From NCBI RefSeq assembly GCF_014199525.1, contig NZ_JACHNU010000002.1:540147-604146 (forward strand): a stretch of 64,000 nucleotides of DNA, given 5' to 3'. Below the pieces are notes generated by a model. It made no database searches and was not told the origin of the DNA. It was given only the letters and a program-made list of their open reading frames with translations. Numbering within the stretch: the first letter of the stretch is position 1; every line of letters starts with the position of its first letter. The stretch comes from Conexibacter arvalis (GTDB lineage: Bacteria > Actinomycetota > Thermoleophilia > Solirubrobacterales > Solirubrobacteraceae). The translations under genes and the position numbers were made by a program. Below, piece by piece: positions 24,166 through 35,367 of this stretch.

Positions 24166-25622
24166 CTTCTCGCCGCCGCCGGGAAGTCGAGGATGTTGCC
24201 GGGCACGTTGAAGCGGGTCGTCGGCGTCTGGCCGGGCGGGTTGCCGATCACCGTTCTGCCGATGTCGTAGCGCTCCGTGCCGGCCATGCAGATCCCGTTC
24301 TGGCCCGGCGCGCCGACGTATGGGTAGGGGTTCGCGTGGAGGTGGTTGGTCGGGTCCGTGCCGAAGGTCGGCGGTCCGTCGGCCGGCGCGCCGGCCGGCC
24401 CGCCCTCGCTGTTGGGCCCGATCGGGCCGCCGAACGGCTGGAGCGTGATCCACGAGCCCTGCGGTCTGCCGCCGGCGTCGCGATCGAGCAGCGCGCGGTT
24501 GGCGTTGTTGAGCAGCAGGCCGACGTAGTTGCAGGTCGTCTGGACCGACGAGAGGTTGGCGATCGTCGGCGAGAGGACGTTGACCGTTCTGTGCAGGCCG
24601 GCGATGCCGATCGGGACCTGCGGGTCCTCGGCGAACGCCTGCAGCGATCTCATCGAGCGGGCGAGCCGCTCGTTCAGCGCCGAGGCGCGCTTGATCGTTC
24701 TCGTGCCGACGGTGAACGCCTCCGCCAGCGCCGGCGCCGAGGCGCGCAGCGCTCTCGCGCCCGGCTGCAGCTCGCGGAAGAAGCCGGCCGAGTTGGCGAG
24801 GAAGGTCCGCTGGAACGGGAAGGCCTCGATCGCCGCCTCCATCGCCGGCGGGCCGCCGGTGATCGAATCCTGCATGTACGGTCGCGCGATCGCCGCGAAC
24901 GCCTCGAACGTCGTCGAGAGGTTGCGGAACAGCTGGCCCTGCTGCTCGGCGACCGGCGCGACCGCGCCGGCGGTGCGGCCGAGCGCCTGCCAGAACTCGG
25001 CGAAGCCGGTGCGCGGGTCGGTCAGGTTCTGGAGGACCGGGATCGCCCCTCTCGTGAGCGGATCGAGCTCGACGATCGCGGCGTTGAGGTCGAGACCGCG
25101 GCCGGCGAGCGCCTCGCTGAAGATCTTCAGGTTCTCTCTGTTCGCGATCCGCGTTCTCTCGTCGAACATGTTGAGGAACTGGTCGATCTCGACCGGCTCC
25201 GGCGTCGCCTGGCCGAGGTCGATCTCGGCGCCGTCGGGCAGCCCCTCGCTCGAGGCGCCGCGCGTGATCTCGAGGTACTTGAGGCCGACCGCGGAGCGCG
25301 GGCGGACGATCACGGTCGAGTCCTGCGGCAGCGGATCGACCTTGGTGTCGAGCTTCAGCGTCAGTCTCGCGGTCACCTTGCCGTCGTCGTGCGTGACCGG
25401 GTCGATCGACGAGATGATCCCGACGCGGTCGCCGCCGATCCGCACCTCGTTGCCGGTCACGAGGTTCGCGGCGTCGGGGACGTTCGCGTACAGCCGGTAG
25501 GTCGGCACGAACGGCAGGCCGTTGTTGGCGTTGTAGGCGAGGAAGACGGCGACGATCACGACCAGCACGGTCGCGGCGCCGATCAGGACCGGGTTGGCCG
25601 CCACGGAGGTGCTGCGCCTCAT
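24162..25622 (-). CDS. Mce-family lipid-transfer protein, third in operon
   Basis: This is a 486-residue protein: membrane helix at about residues 10-30, MlaD domain (about 38-120) with VRIGGDRVGIISSID, then helical segments to about residue 360. The C-terminal region has two Cys (TTCNYVG and GICMAG) that could pair outside the cell, and Pro/Asn-rich stretches. The start overlaps the preceding stop by 4 bases. It is equivalent in order to MceC. Arginine codons include many AGA, as in the other Mce genes. Confidence 0.9.
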   Translation of the reverse strand: MRRSTSVAANPVLIGAATVLVVIVAVFLAYNANNGLPFVPTYRLYANVPDAANLVTGNEVRIGGDRVGIISSIDPVTHDDGKVTARLTLKLDTKVDPLPQDSTVIVRPRSAVGLKYLEITRGASSEGLPDGAEIDLGQATPEPVEIDQFLNMFDERTRIANRENLKIFSEALAGRGLDLNAAIVELDPLTRGAIPVLQNLTDPRTGFAEFWQALGRTAGAVAPVAEQQGQLFRNLSTTFEAFAAIARPYMQDSITGGPPAMEAAIEAFPFQRTFLANSAGFFRELQPGARALRASAPALAEAFTVGTRTIKRASALNERLARSMRSLQAFAEDPQVPIGIAGLHRTVNVLSPTIANLSSVQTTCNYVGLLLNNANRALLDRDAGGRPQGSWITLQPFGGPIGPNSEGGPAGAPADGPPTFGTDPTNHLHANPYPYVGAPGQNGICMAGTERYDIGRTVIGNPPGQTPTTRFNVPGNILDFPAAARR

Positions 25623-27112
25623 CGCGTCGCCTCGCTTCCGAGCAGGTAGCCGAGCACGCCGGCGCGCGGGTCCTCCGTCGCGTCGCCCGCGCCGTCGTCG
25701 GCAGCGGCGGTGTCGCTCCCCGCGGCCGCGTCGTGCTGGTCCGCTTCGGGCTCGGACGGACCGGCGAGGCCGATCGACGGGATCGTCAGCGCGCGCTTCC
25801 CGTTCGCATCGTCGGCGGCCGAGGGCGAGTCGTCGGACGCGGCGCTCGCCGTCGCCGCGGAGGTGAGCCCCAATCTCTCGAGGCGGTTGAGGCTGATGTC
25901 GCACCCGGTCGTTCTGACTCTGTACGCCATGCAGGTGCCGTCGATCGCCAGGAACGTCCGCAGGTAGTGGCTGACGTCGTCGTAGCCGTTCATCGCGCCG
26001 GCGAAGCCGAGCACCGTGCCCATGAACCGGTCGATGCCTCTCTGCTGCTCGAGGTCGGCGAGGCCGACGGCGAGGTTTCTCGCCAGCGGGCCGGTCGAGC
26101 GTGCGAGGCCGCGGATGTCCTGGATCACCGGTCTCGCCGCGATCAGCGCTCTGCGCGTGATCTCGGAGGCGTCGCCGAGCGTGCGGAAGGTCGGCAGCGC
26201 CGCCTCGGAGAACGGGCCGAGCTGCTCGAAGATCTGGTTGACCGACGGCGCAGCGACTCTCAGGTCGGCGAAGACCGGCGTCGCCGCTCTGGAGAACTCC
26301 TCGAATCTCGCCATCGTCGGCTGCAGCTCGCGCAGCAGTCGTGGGAACAGCTCGAAGTTGCGCTCGAGCGCGTCGCCCTCCTCCGCGGTCGCCTCGGCCG
26401 TGATGCCGGCCTTGTCGATGAAGTTCGAGATCCGGTCGGCCTCGCGCGCCACCGGCTGCAGCGCCGCGTCGGAGTCCTCGGCCAGCTTCGCGAGCACTCT
26501 GTTCTGGTCGGCGAGGATCTTGATCAGCTCGTCGAGCTCGTCGAGCGCCGGGAAGGCGCGGCGGACGACCGCTCTCAGCTCCTCGCCGTTGCCCGCGAGG
26601 CCGGTGCCGAACTCGTTGAGGATCAACGCGAACCGCTGCTGCTCGGGCAGGCGCATGATGTTGCCGACCGTGTCGAGGTCGACCGCCGAGTGGGTGTTGG
26701 TGACCGGCAGCAGCAGCTGTCCCTCGCCCGGGCCGTCCTCGATCTCTCTCAACGGCGGCGCCTGCGGCGCACCGTCGGGCTTCGGCTGCGTCGGCTCGCA
26801 GGCGACGTACTTCTCGCCGAGCAGCGACTGCAGCCGGACGGAGCATCTCGCGTCGCGCTTGAAGTTTCTGAAGGCGGGATCGGTGATCTCGAGCACGACG
26901 ACGGCCTTCTTGTCGGGCGTGACGTCGAGCGAGTCGATCGTGCCGACGACGACGCCCGAGACCTTCACGTCCTCTCCCGGGACGAGGAAGCCGGCGTTGT
27001 CGAAGACCGCGCGGATCTTGTAGCTGTCGTCGTCGCTGACGGCGCCGGTGCCGATCACGAGCGCGACCAGCACGACGAGCACGAGCGCTCCGATGGCGAG
27101 CAGGCGTCTCAT
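25619..27112 (-). CDS. Mce-family lipid-transfer protein, second in operon
   Basis: This is a 497-residue protein with a very short cytoplasmic start (MRRLL), one membrane helix (about 5-23), an MlaD domain with VKVSGVVVGTIDSLDV, and a helical region. Two Cys lie in the GTCMAYRVRTTGCD segment near residue 415. The last 70 residues are acidic and Ala/Asp-rich, unlike the other five Mce proteins. The ATG at 27112 overlaps the upstream stop; an in-frame extension upstream has no Mce similarity. It is equivalent in order to MceB. Confidence 0.9.
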   Translation of the reverse strand: MRRLLAIGALVLVVLVALVIGTGAVSDDDSYKIRAVFDNAGFLVPGEDVKVSGVVVGTIDSLDVTPDKKAVVVLEITDPAFRNFKRDARCSVRLQSLLGEKYVACEPTQPKPDGAPQAPPLREIEDGPGEGQLLLPVTNTHSAVDLDTVGNIMRLPEQQRFALILNEFGTGLAGNGEELRAVVRRAFPALDELDELIKILADQNRVLAKLAEDSDAALQPVAREADRISNFIDKAGITAEATAEEGDALERNFELFPRLLRELQPTMARFEEFSRAATPVFADLRVAAPSVNQIFEQLGPFSEAALPTFRTLGDASEITRRALIAARPVIQDIRGLARSTGPLARNLAVGLADLEQQRGIDRFMGTVLGFAGAMNGYDDVSHYLRTFLAIDGTCMAYRVRTTGCDISLNRLERLGLTSAATASAASDDSPSAADDANGKRALTIPSIGLAGPSEPEADQHDAAAGSDTAAADDGAGDATEDPRAGVLGYLLGSEATR

Positions 27113-28449
27113 GGGCCGGGCGGGAGGTCGGAGGGATCGCAGTCGCCGCCGGGTGCGTCCCACGGGTTGGAGCCGTCGGGGCGGGCCTGGCTGCCGGAGC
27201 CGGGGCAGCGCCGCAGCGCGTCGCCTCTCTGGCCGGCGAAGCGCTGGTCGGGCGAGACGGGCTGCAGCGTCTGGCTGCCGTCGGCGCCCTGCACGTATCT
27301 GAAGGCGCCGAAGATCGGCAGCGCGCGGACGTAGTGCCCGTTGGCGTCGTAGTTGGCCGCCGCCTGGCCGGTCGACTGCAGCCAGCCGACGAGCTCGGGC
27401 GTGTACGGGCGCAGGAAGTCGACGACCGGCTGGCCCATTCTCATCGCACGGACCGAATTCCTGAACGAGGGCGAGCCGACCTGCTGCAGCCGCGGCTGCA
27501 TGCGGACGAGGTCGGTCGCGTCGTTGCCCGGTCCGGGCGTGTTGACGAAGGCGCTGAGATCCTCGAAGGTCGGCACCGCGGCGTCGACCAGCGGGCGGAA
27601 CTCGCGGAAGAATCTGTCGAGGTCGACCGTCGCCGGCTTGGAGGCTGCGACGAGCGGATCGAGGTCGTCGAGCGCGGCGCGCACGTCGCGGAAGGTCGTG
27701 TTGGCCTCCTTCAGCGTCCCCGGCGCCTCGGCGAGCGCCTGCGAGAAGTTCTCGTTCTGGTCGGCGATCGCGCCGAACATCGCGTTGAGGCTGCCGACCA
27801 TCTGCGTCAGCTCGGTGCGCCGCTCGGAGACCGACGCGAGCACGCGCGCGGTGCTGACGATCGCGTCCTCGAGGATTCTGTCGTCGCGCGACATCTCGCG
27901 CACGAGCCGGGTCGTCGCCGACAGCGCCGGGCTGAAGTACTTCGCCGCCTCGGAGACCTCTCTCTCCTTGCCGGCGTACTGCGTGGCGCCGCCCTTGAAG
28001 ACCTCCTGGAGCCCTCTGCGCGTTCTCTCGTCGAGCGTGTTGAAGAGCTGGTCGAGGTCGACGACCGTCGTCGTGTCCTCGACGCCGAGCGTCGCGCCGT
28101 CGGACAGCTCGGGCGCGTTGTTGGGGCCCGGCGACAGCGAGATGTAGCGGTTTGCGACGCTGGAGAGCGACGCGAGCCGGATCTCCGCCGTCGTGCCCTC
28201 GTGCAGCGGCGCGTACGGCTCATCGACGGTGATCGTGACCGCGGCGAGGTTGTCGTCGGTGAGCTCGATCTCGTCGACGTTGCCGATGCGGCGGCCGCCG
28301 ATCTGGACGTCGTTGCCTCTCACGAGCTGGCCGGCTGTCTGGAAGATCAGTCTGTACTGCTGGCCCCCGCCGCCGCCGAGCAGCACGATCGCCACGACGG
28401 CGACGACGAGCAGCAGGGCGCCGAGCGCGGCAGCGCGCGCGACGGTCAT
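27109..28449 (-). CDS. Mce-family lipid-transfer protein, first in operon
   Basis: This is a 446-residue protein with a hydrophobic N-terminus (ALLLVVAVVAIVLLGGGGG), an MlaD domain (about 32-110, with VQIGGRRIGNVDEIEL), helical segments with repeated heptad-like Leu/Phe, and a Pro/Asp-rich end. It is the first of six consecutive mce genes joined by 4-base overlaps or, at the last junction, a 1-base gap, so all six are probably made in equal amounts. A gap of 118 bases separates it from the ATPase gene. The family transfers lipids (fatty acids, sterols or phospholipids) across the envelope; the substrate here is unknown. Confidence 0.9.
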   Translation of the reverse strand: MTVARAAALGALLLVVAVVAIVLLGGGGGQQYRLIFQTAGQLVRGNDVQIGGRRIGNVDEIELTDDNLAAVTITVDEPYAPLHEGTTAEIRLASLSSVANRYISLSPGPNNAPELSDGATLGVEDTTTVVDLDQLFNTLDERTRRGLQEVFKGGATQYAGKEREVSEAAKYFSPALSATTRLVREMSRDDRILEDAIVSTARVLASVSERRTELTQMVGSLNAMFGAIADQNENFSQALAEAPGTLKEANTTFRDVRAALDDLDPLVAASKPATVDLDRFFREFRPLVDAAVPTFEDLSAFVNTPGPGNDATDLVRMQPRLQQVGSPSFRNSVRAMRMGQPVVDFLRPYTPELVGWLQSTGQAAANYDANGHYVRALPIFGAFRYVQGADGSQTLQPVSPDQRFAGQRGDALRRCPGSGSQARPDGSNPWDAPGGDCDPSDLPPGP

Positions 28450-28567
28450 GCGGCCACCGTCCGCGGGTCGCGGCCGGCACGGCTCAGGCGCGGCGTTTGA
28501 CGGGTCAGGTCAGACAAGTCTCGAGCTCTGATAGAGAGTCAGGGTCGGGGGTTGCGGGCGCTCAGCC

Positions 28568-29590
28568 CTACTCCATGCCAAGGGGGCCCTGGGACTCCCC
28601 GCTGAGGAACTGGCGGACGAACGGGTTCTCGGACTCGAACAGGTCTCTCGCGGGCCCGGACTCGACGATCCGGCCGCGCCACAGGACCGCGATGAACTCC
28701 GCGACGCGGCGGGCGCTGGCGATGTCGTGCGTGATCACCACGTAGGCGCCGCCGTTCTCCGCGTGGACCTCCTTGATCAGCTCGCACAGCAGCGCGGTGC
28801 GGACCGGATCGAGGCCGGAGTCCGGCTCGTCGAAGAGGACGATCTCGGGATCGAGCACGAGCGCCCGGGCGAACCCGGCGCGCTTGCGCATCCCGCCCGA
28901 GAGCTCGTTCGGCATCTTGTCGTGGGAGCCTGCCAGGCCGACTTCCTTCAGGCGCCGGTTGACGATCTCGTAGATCTCGTCCTCGCCCTTGTCGGTGTGC
29001 TGGCGCAGCGGGAAGGCGACGTTGTCGTAGAGGTTCATCGACCCGAACAGCGCGCCGTCCTGGAAGAGGACGCCGAACTTCTTGCGCATCTCGAAGAGGT
29101 CGTCGTCGACCATATTCGGGACCGACTCGCCGTGGACGAGGATGTCGCCCTGGTCGGGGTAGAGGAGCCCGACCATGTGCTTGATGCAGACCGACTTGCC
29201 GGTGCCCGAGGGCCCAAGGATCATCGAGATTCTGCCCTCGGGGATGCCGAGGTTGAGGCCGCGCAGCACTCTGTTGCGGCCGAACGCCTTGTGCACGTCG
29301 ACGAACTCGACGGCGTCCTCGACGCCCTCGACCGCATGGCGGGCCTCGGTGTGCCAGCGGAACTCGTCCTCGTCGTCGGCGGCGGGCGCCGGAGCGCCCT
29401 CCGAGACGACGGAGACGCGCGGCTCCGCGCGCTCCTCGCGCTCGTAGAGCTCGAGCTCCCCCGGCTGGTCGTCGAACTCGTCGAGCACGTCGGGCTCGTC
29501 GTGGTCGAGGATCTCACCGCCGAGGGGATCGCGCTCGTCCGCGAGCCGCTCCTCGTCGAGCCGGTCCTTGTCGGAGTCCGAGCGGCTCAC
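28568..29590 (-). CDS. Mce-associated ABC ATPase (MlaF/Mkl-like) with acidic N-terminal extension
   Basis: This is a 340-residue ATPase that energises Mce-linked lipid transport. The ABC core starts near residue 93: Walker A GPSGTGKSV, Q-loop VLFQDGALFG (typical of MlaF), signature LSGGMRKRAG, Walker B IVLFDEPDSGLDP and H-loop VITHDIASA. The first ~90 residues are strongly acidic (runs such as DHDEPDVLDEFDDQPGELE) and predicted disordered; family members are normally about 260-280 residues, so this is an added segment. It lies 31 bases after the MlaE gene. The acidic tail may contact the membrane complex or regulate it. Confidence 0.92.
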   Translation of the reverse strand: MSRSDSDKDRLDEERLADERDPLGGEILDHDEPDVLDEFDDQPGELELYEREERAEPRVSVVSEGAPAPAADDEDEFRWHTEARHAVEGVEDAVEFVDVHKAFGRNRVLRGLNLGIPEGRISMILGPSGTGKSVCIKHMVGLLYPDQGDILVHGESVPNMVDDDLFEMRKKFGVLFQDGALFGSMNLYDNVAFPLRQHTDKGEDEIYEIVNRRLKEVGLAGSHDKMPNELSGGMRKRAGFARALVLDPEIVLFDEPDSGLDPVRTALLCELIKEVHAENGGAYVVITHDIASARRVAEFIAVLWRGRIVESGPARDLFESENPFVRQFLSGESQGPLGME

Positions 29591-29621
29591 GTCATCCCTC
29601 CAATGTCGAGACAGGGCGTCA

Positions 29622-30428
29622 TCAGCGGATCAGGTTGATCTCCGGGTGGGTCGCGAGCAGCGTCTGGGTGAAGACGTAGTTGAACGCGAAGATGCCCATG
29701 AACGCTATGACGACCGCCTGGTTGACGGCGCGGCCCACTCCCTCCGCCCCGCCGGACGCGGTCATCCCCTTGTAACAGCAGACGATCGCGATGATCGCCC
29801 CGAACAAGGTCGTCTTCAGCAACGAGCCCCACAGGTCGGTCGTCGAGGCGTTGGTCAGGAAGGTCGCGAAGAACGGTCCGAGCGGCGCGCCGTTGACGAG
29901 CGTCGCGATGACGCCGCCGAAGATGCCGAACAGGAGCGCGTAGATGTCGAACAGCCCGGTCACGAGCATCAGCGCGAGGAAGCGCGGCACGACCAGGTTC
30001 TTGACCGGGTCGACGCCGAGCACCTGCAGCGCGTCGAGCTCCTCGCGGATCTTGCGCGCGCCGAGGTCGGCGGTGATCGCGGTCCCGGCGACGCCGGCGA
30101 GCACGATCGCGCTCACGAACGGCGCGAACTCGCGGATCGACGCGAGCACGAAGAAGCCGCCGAGGCGGTCGAGCGCTCCGAACAGGACGAGGAAGTTCGC
30201 CGCCTGCAGGCCCGGCGCGCCGTAGCCGAACGCCACCGTCGAGACGAGCAGCGGGAACCAGCAGAGCTTCAGCGCGAAGAGGAACTGCGAGACGAACTCA
30301 CCGCCGTACGGGTACGGCGGACGGACCGTGGAGACGATCGTCTTGCCCGTCAAGATCATCATGTCACCGACTTCCTCGAGGGCGTTCCTCGTGGGAAGCA
30401 GCGCTCGGTCGGCGACCGTTCGGACCAT
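29622..30428 (-). CDS. Mce-associated permease (MlaE/YrbE family)
   Basis: This is a 268-residue membrane protein of the MlaE/YrbE family. The hallmark coupling segment REELDALQVLGVDPVKNLVV is near residue 140, and five to six hydrophobic helices surround it. The ATG at 30428 is supported by GGGAGG and GGAGAG upstream; longer in-frame extensions run into the intergenic region. It is the first gene of the operon and the only YrbE present, whereas actinobacterial mce operons usually encode two (YrbEA and YrbEB). The permease should therefore be a homodimer, or a second copy lies elsewhere. Confidence 0.93.
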   Translation of the reverse strand: MVRTVADRALLPTRNALEEVGDMMILTGKTIVSTVRPPYPYGGEFVSQFLFALKLCWFPLLVSTVAFGYGAPGLQAANFLVLFGALDRLGGFFVLASIREFAPFVSAIVLAGVAGTAITADLGARKIREELDALQVLGVDPVKNLVVPRFLALMLVTGLFDIYALLFGIFGGVIATLVNGAPLGPFFATFLTNASTTDLWGSLLKTTLFGAIIAIVCCYKGMTASGGAEGVGRAVNQAVVIAFMGIFAFNYVFTQTLLATHPEINLIR

Positions 30429-30626
30429 CTCTCTCCGTCCTCCCTGGAAAAGCGACAGAAGTTGCCCTAGCTGGCAGCTTCTGGGCACAGCGTATGACAC
30501 GGCCGGGACGCATGCCAAACGGGAACCGTCGCGTCCCTCCGGCCAAGAGACACGCCGATCTATATACATCTGGCATCGGCGTTTGCGCCGCTTCGGCAAC
30601 CAGCGAACGGCGACCTGCGGCCGTGC

Positions 30627-30632
30627 TATGTT
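30627..30632 (+). promoter_or_regulatory. -10 box TATGTT of the lipoprotein gene, leaderless
   Basis: TATGTT ends 9 bases before the GTG start at 30642 with no ribosome-binding site between. The 213-base divergent region (30429-30641) also contains an AT-rich TATATA stretch near 30560 that could serve the leftward lipid-transport operon. Confidence 0.4.
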
Positions 30633-30641
30633 CGCGCCGCT

Positions 30642-31274
30642 GTGAACGGGAGAGGAGCGATCCTGCGAGGAGGGACGGCGGCCGCCGCGGCTGTCGCGTT
30701 GGCGTTCGCCGCGGGCTGCGGCGGCGGCGAGCGACAGGACGCGGGCGTGACCGCCGCGACCTACACGGTCGCCGAGCCGGTCGTGACCTTCCCGGCGAAG
30801 CAGGAGCTCGCCGAGGAGTCGGAGCTGCGCATCGCCGTCAGAAACGTCGGCAGAGACGAGATCCCCAACCTGGCGGTCACGATCGAGGCCGACAGAGAGG
30901 GCACGCGCGCGGCGGCCTTCGGCGCGCTCAGCGAGCAGCCCGGGATCAAGTCGCGCTCGCGCCCGGTCTGGATCCTCGAGGACACGACGGGCATGACCGC
31001 GTTCGCCAACACCTGGGCGCTCGGCCCCGTCGCGCCCGGCGCGACGCAGACCTTCAGCTGGCGCCTGTCGGCGATCAGAGCCGGCAGATGGAGCGTCGAC
31101 TGGCGGCTCGCCGGCGCGCTCGGCAACAAGGCCAGAGTCGTGCAGGCGGACGGCCGCGCGGCGAGCGGCTCGCTCACCGTCGACATCTCGCGCAAGCCCG
31201 GCCAGGCGCGGGTCGACGAGAACGGGGACGTCGTGCGCGTCTCCGGCCGCGACTTCGACGAGTCGTCGCGCTGA
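30642..31274 (+). CDS. secreted lipoprotein with CARDB-like beta domain
   Basis: This is a 210-residue protein with an Ala-rich signal peptide ending in the lipobox AAGC (Cys26). The mature part looks all-beta: ELRIAVRNVGRDEIPNLAVTIE and the later LGPVAPGATQTFSWRLSAIRAG resemble CARDB/DUF11-type repeats, which often act in adhesion or as spacers. It is divergent from the Mce operon and could share its control. AGA is the main codon in the NVGRDE and IRAGRW segments. The start is GTG at 30642. Function unknown. Confidence 0.72.
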   Translation: MNGRGAILRGGTAAAAAVALAFAAGCGGGERQDAGVTAATYTVAEPVVTFPAKQELAEESELRIAVRNVGRDEIPNLAVTIEADREGTRAAAFGALSEQPGIKSRSRPVWILEDTTGMTAFANTWALGPVAPGATQTFSWRLSAIRAGRWSVDWRLAGALGNKARVVQADGRAASGSLTVDISRKPGQARVDENGDVVRVSGRDFDESSR

Positions 31275-31312
31275 TCACGCCGGCGGCCGGCCGCCCCCTC
31301 CGTCGACGCAAA

Positions 31313-31340
31313 GGCCCGCGACGTTCCCACGCCGCGGGCC
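31313..31340 (+). terminator. candidate hairpin after the lipoprotein gene
   Basis: GGCCCGCG at 31313-31320 pairs with CGCGGGCC at 31333-31340 across a 12-base loop, about 40 bases after the stop codon. The stem is only 8 bp and no T-run follows. Confidence 0.35.
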
Positions 31341-31838
31341 CCTGCTGCACGGACCGGCACCGCCCGTCATTACGATGCCGGAGCCGAGATCGGACACCTC
31401 CGGAGCGATCGCCTGACGCGTGGCCGGCGGCTCGGCTCCGCTCTCTCTCGTGAGGTCCTTGGACCCCTCCCGGACCGGGTCCTGAGCGACCCGGACGGCT
31501 CATGCGTTGACGGTGACGAGCAGTCTGCGCCAGCCGGCACGCCCCTTCTTTGGCCATCTGGCGAAAGATCGGGGCGCCAGCTTCGCCACCGCTCGCGGCC
31601 CGCGCGCGCGTGTTACTGAAGCGCGACGCCGATGCGCCCGCACGACGTCGAATGAGCGCATGTCAGCGGGGCGAACCGGGCGCGCGTTCCTTTGGACATG
31701 CGGATAGTGTCGTCTCTGCAGAACCTTCGTAGGCTCGCTGCGCACGGAAATCACGAGCCACCGTCCCACCGCCGCAAGACAGCCGCGGCGCCGCTCCGGA
31801 AGCCCGGCTGCGGGACGATGGAAAGGAACAACCCGTCT
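31341..31838. other. non-coding interval upstream of the type III glutamine synthetase gene
   Basis: About 500 bases without a supportable gene. Short open frames exist on both strands, but their composition (Arg/Ser-rich, low complexity) is that of shadows. The stretch 31540-31720 is less GC-rich than its surroundings, as expected for a control region. I see no clean -35/-10 pair and no riboswitch. It probably holds the glnN promoter and nitrogen-response sites. Confidence 0.5.
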
Positions 31839-33992
<2,154 letters not shown>

Positions 33993-34024
33993 GACCCCGC
34001 GACACGCGATCCCCGCGGCGCGCC

Positions 34025-35257
34025 TCAGGCGCCGACGCCGCGGCGGATCGCCTGGTCGATCGCCTGCGGCGAGAGGACGTGCTCGATCACCATGATCGCC
34101 GCACCGACGACGCCGGCGCGGTCGCCGAGGCCGCTCGGGACGACCCGCAGCTCCTCGGTCGCGAGCGGCAGCGAGCGCTGGAAGATCACCTCGCGCACGC
34201 CCGCGAGCAGCTGCTGGGAGGACTGGCCGACGTCGCCCCCGATCACGATCACCTCGGGGTTGAAGAAGTTGACGCAGCCGGCCAGCACCTCGCCGAGGTT
34301 GCGGCCGGCCTCGCGCACCAGCCGCGTCGCCGGCGCGCTCCCCTCCTTCACCAGCCGCACGACGTCGCGGCTCGTGCGCGCCTCGACGCCCTGCTCGGCG
34401 AGCCTGCGCGCGAGCGCCGCGCCGCCTGAGACGGCCTCGAGGCAGCCGACGTTGCCGCAGCGGCAGGTCGCCTCCTCGCCGGCGAGCCGGATGTGGCCGA
34501 TGTCGCCGGCGGCGCCCTTCGCGCCGTGGTGGATCCTGCCCCTCGCGACGATCCCGCAGCCGATCCCCGTCCCGACCTTGATGAACAGCAGGTGGTCGCG
34601 GCCGCGCCAGTTGGCCCAGTGCTCGCCGAGCGCCATGATGTTGACGTCGTTGTCGACCAGCACCGGCGCGTCGTGGCGGGCGGCGAACCAGCCGGGGATG
34701 GAGAAGCCGTCCCAGCCCGGCATGATCGGCGGGTTGGCCGGCTCGCCGCGGTCGAAGGCGACCGGGCCGGGGACGCCGAGCCCGATGCCGCGGACGTGCG
34801 AGCTGGCCCGTCCGGCCTGCTCGAGCAGCGCGCCGAAGCGCTCGTCGACGATCGCGAGCACCGTCTCGGGGCCAGCGGCGATGTCCAGCTCCTCTATCTC
34901 CTCGGCGAGCGAGGCGCCGCCGAGGTCGCAGACGGCGAGGCGGCCGTGCGTGACGCCGAGGTCGCCGCAGAGCACGACGCCCGAGCCGTCGTTGAAGACG
35001 AGCGACGTCGGCGGCCGCCCGCCGGTCGAGTCGGCGCCGGCGGCCTCGTAGACCAGCTCGTGCCTGAGCAGCGTGTCGACGCGCTGGGCGACCGTCGAGC
35101 GCGCGAGGCCGGTTCGCCGCGCCAGCTCGGCTCGCGTGAGCGTGCCCGCGTCGCGGATCACCCGCAGGACGGTGCCGGCGCTTATCGCCTCTCCGGCGAG
35201 GGGTCGCGACGGGCCTTCCTGATCCTCGCGGGCTGCCACGACCCGGAAGTAAAGCAC
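34025..35257 (-). CDS. ROK-family transcriptional regulator
   Basis: This is a 410-residue repressor. The N-terminal winged helix-turn-helix is RAELARRTGLARSTVAQRV (about residues 41-60). The ROK sugar-kinase-like domain carries VDNDVNIMALGE and the zinc motif CRCGNVGCLE with the preceding GHIRL segment. NagC/XylR-type members release DNA on binding a sugar or sugar phosphate. It is divergent from a sugar oxidoreductase and ABC-import operon, which it most likely represses. The start is GTG at 35257; a second in-frame GTG 18 bases inside is possible. It converges on glnN with a 32-base gap. Confidence 0.9.
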   Translation of the reverse strand: MLYFRVVAAREDQEGPSRPLAGEAISAGTVLRVIRDAGTLTRAELARRTGLARSTVAQRVDTLLRHELVYEAAGADSTGGRPPTSLVFNDGSGVVLCGDLGVTHGRLAVCDLGGASLAEEIEELDIAAGPETVLAIVDERFGALLEQAGRASSHVRGIGLGVPGPVAFDRGEPANPPIMPGWDGFSIPGWFAARHDAPVLVDNDVNIMALGEHWANWRGRDHLLFIKVGTGIGCGIVARGRIHHGAKGAAGDIGHIRLAGEEATCRCGNVGCLEAVSGGAALARRLAEQGVEARTSRDVVRLVKEGSAPATRLVREAGRNLGEVLAGCVNFFNPEVIVIGGDVGQSSQQLLAGVREVIFQRSLPLATEELRVVPSGLGDRAGVVGAAIMVIEHVLSPQAIDQAIRRGVGA

Positions 35258-35323
35258 GGCAGACCGCCGACTTCAGCCGAGATCAATGCAAGAGTTCGGA
35301 TAGATAGTTCGCTAACCGACAGA

Positions 35324-35347
35324 CTTTTGCTTGACATACGGTAAAAG
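35324..35347. promoter_or_regulatory. divergent promoter/operator region of the sugar operon
   Basis: In the gap between the ROK gene and the oxidoreductase gene, TTGACA (35331-35336) and TACGGT (35337-35342) lie within an imperfect inverted repeat CTTTT (35324-35328) ... AAAAG (35343-35347). The A/T-rich arms resemble ROK operators in general layout. The exact promoter boxes are ambiguous. Confidence 0.35.
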
Positions 35348-35367
35348 CCTGTGGGAAGGTCGGCAGC

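Noticed and set aside
22468-24453. N-terminally extended versions of the Mce, MlaE and carboxyltransferase frames
   Set aside because: The extensions lie within upstream genes or the intergenic region, are Arg/Pro-rich, and lack family similarity. The internal starts coincide with 4-base overlaps or ribosome-binding sites.
31507-31707. Short plus-strand open frame upstream of glnN
   Set aside because: Composition is typical of chance frames in GC-rich DNA and there is no ribosome-binding site.
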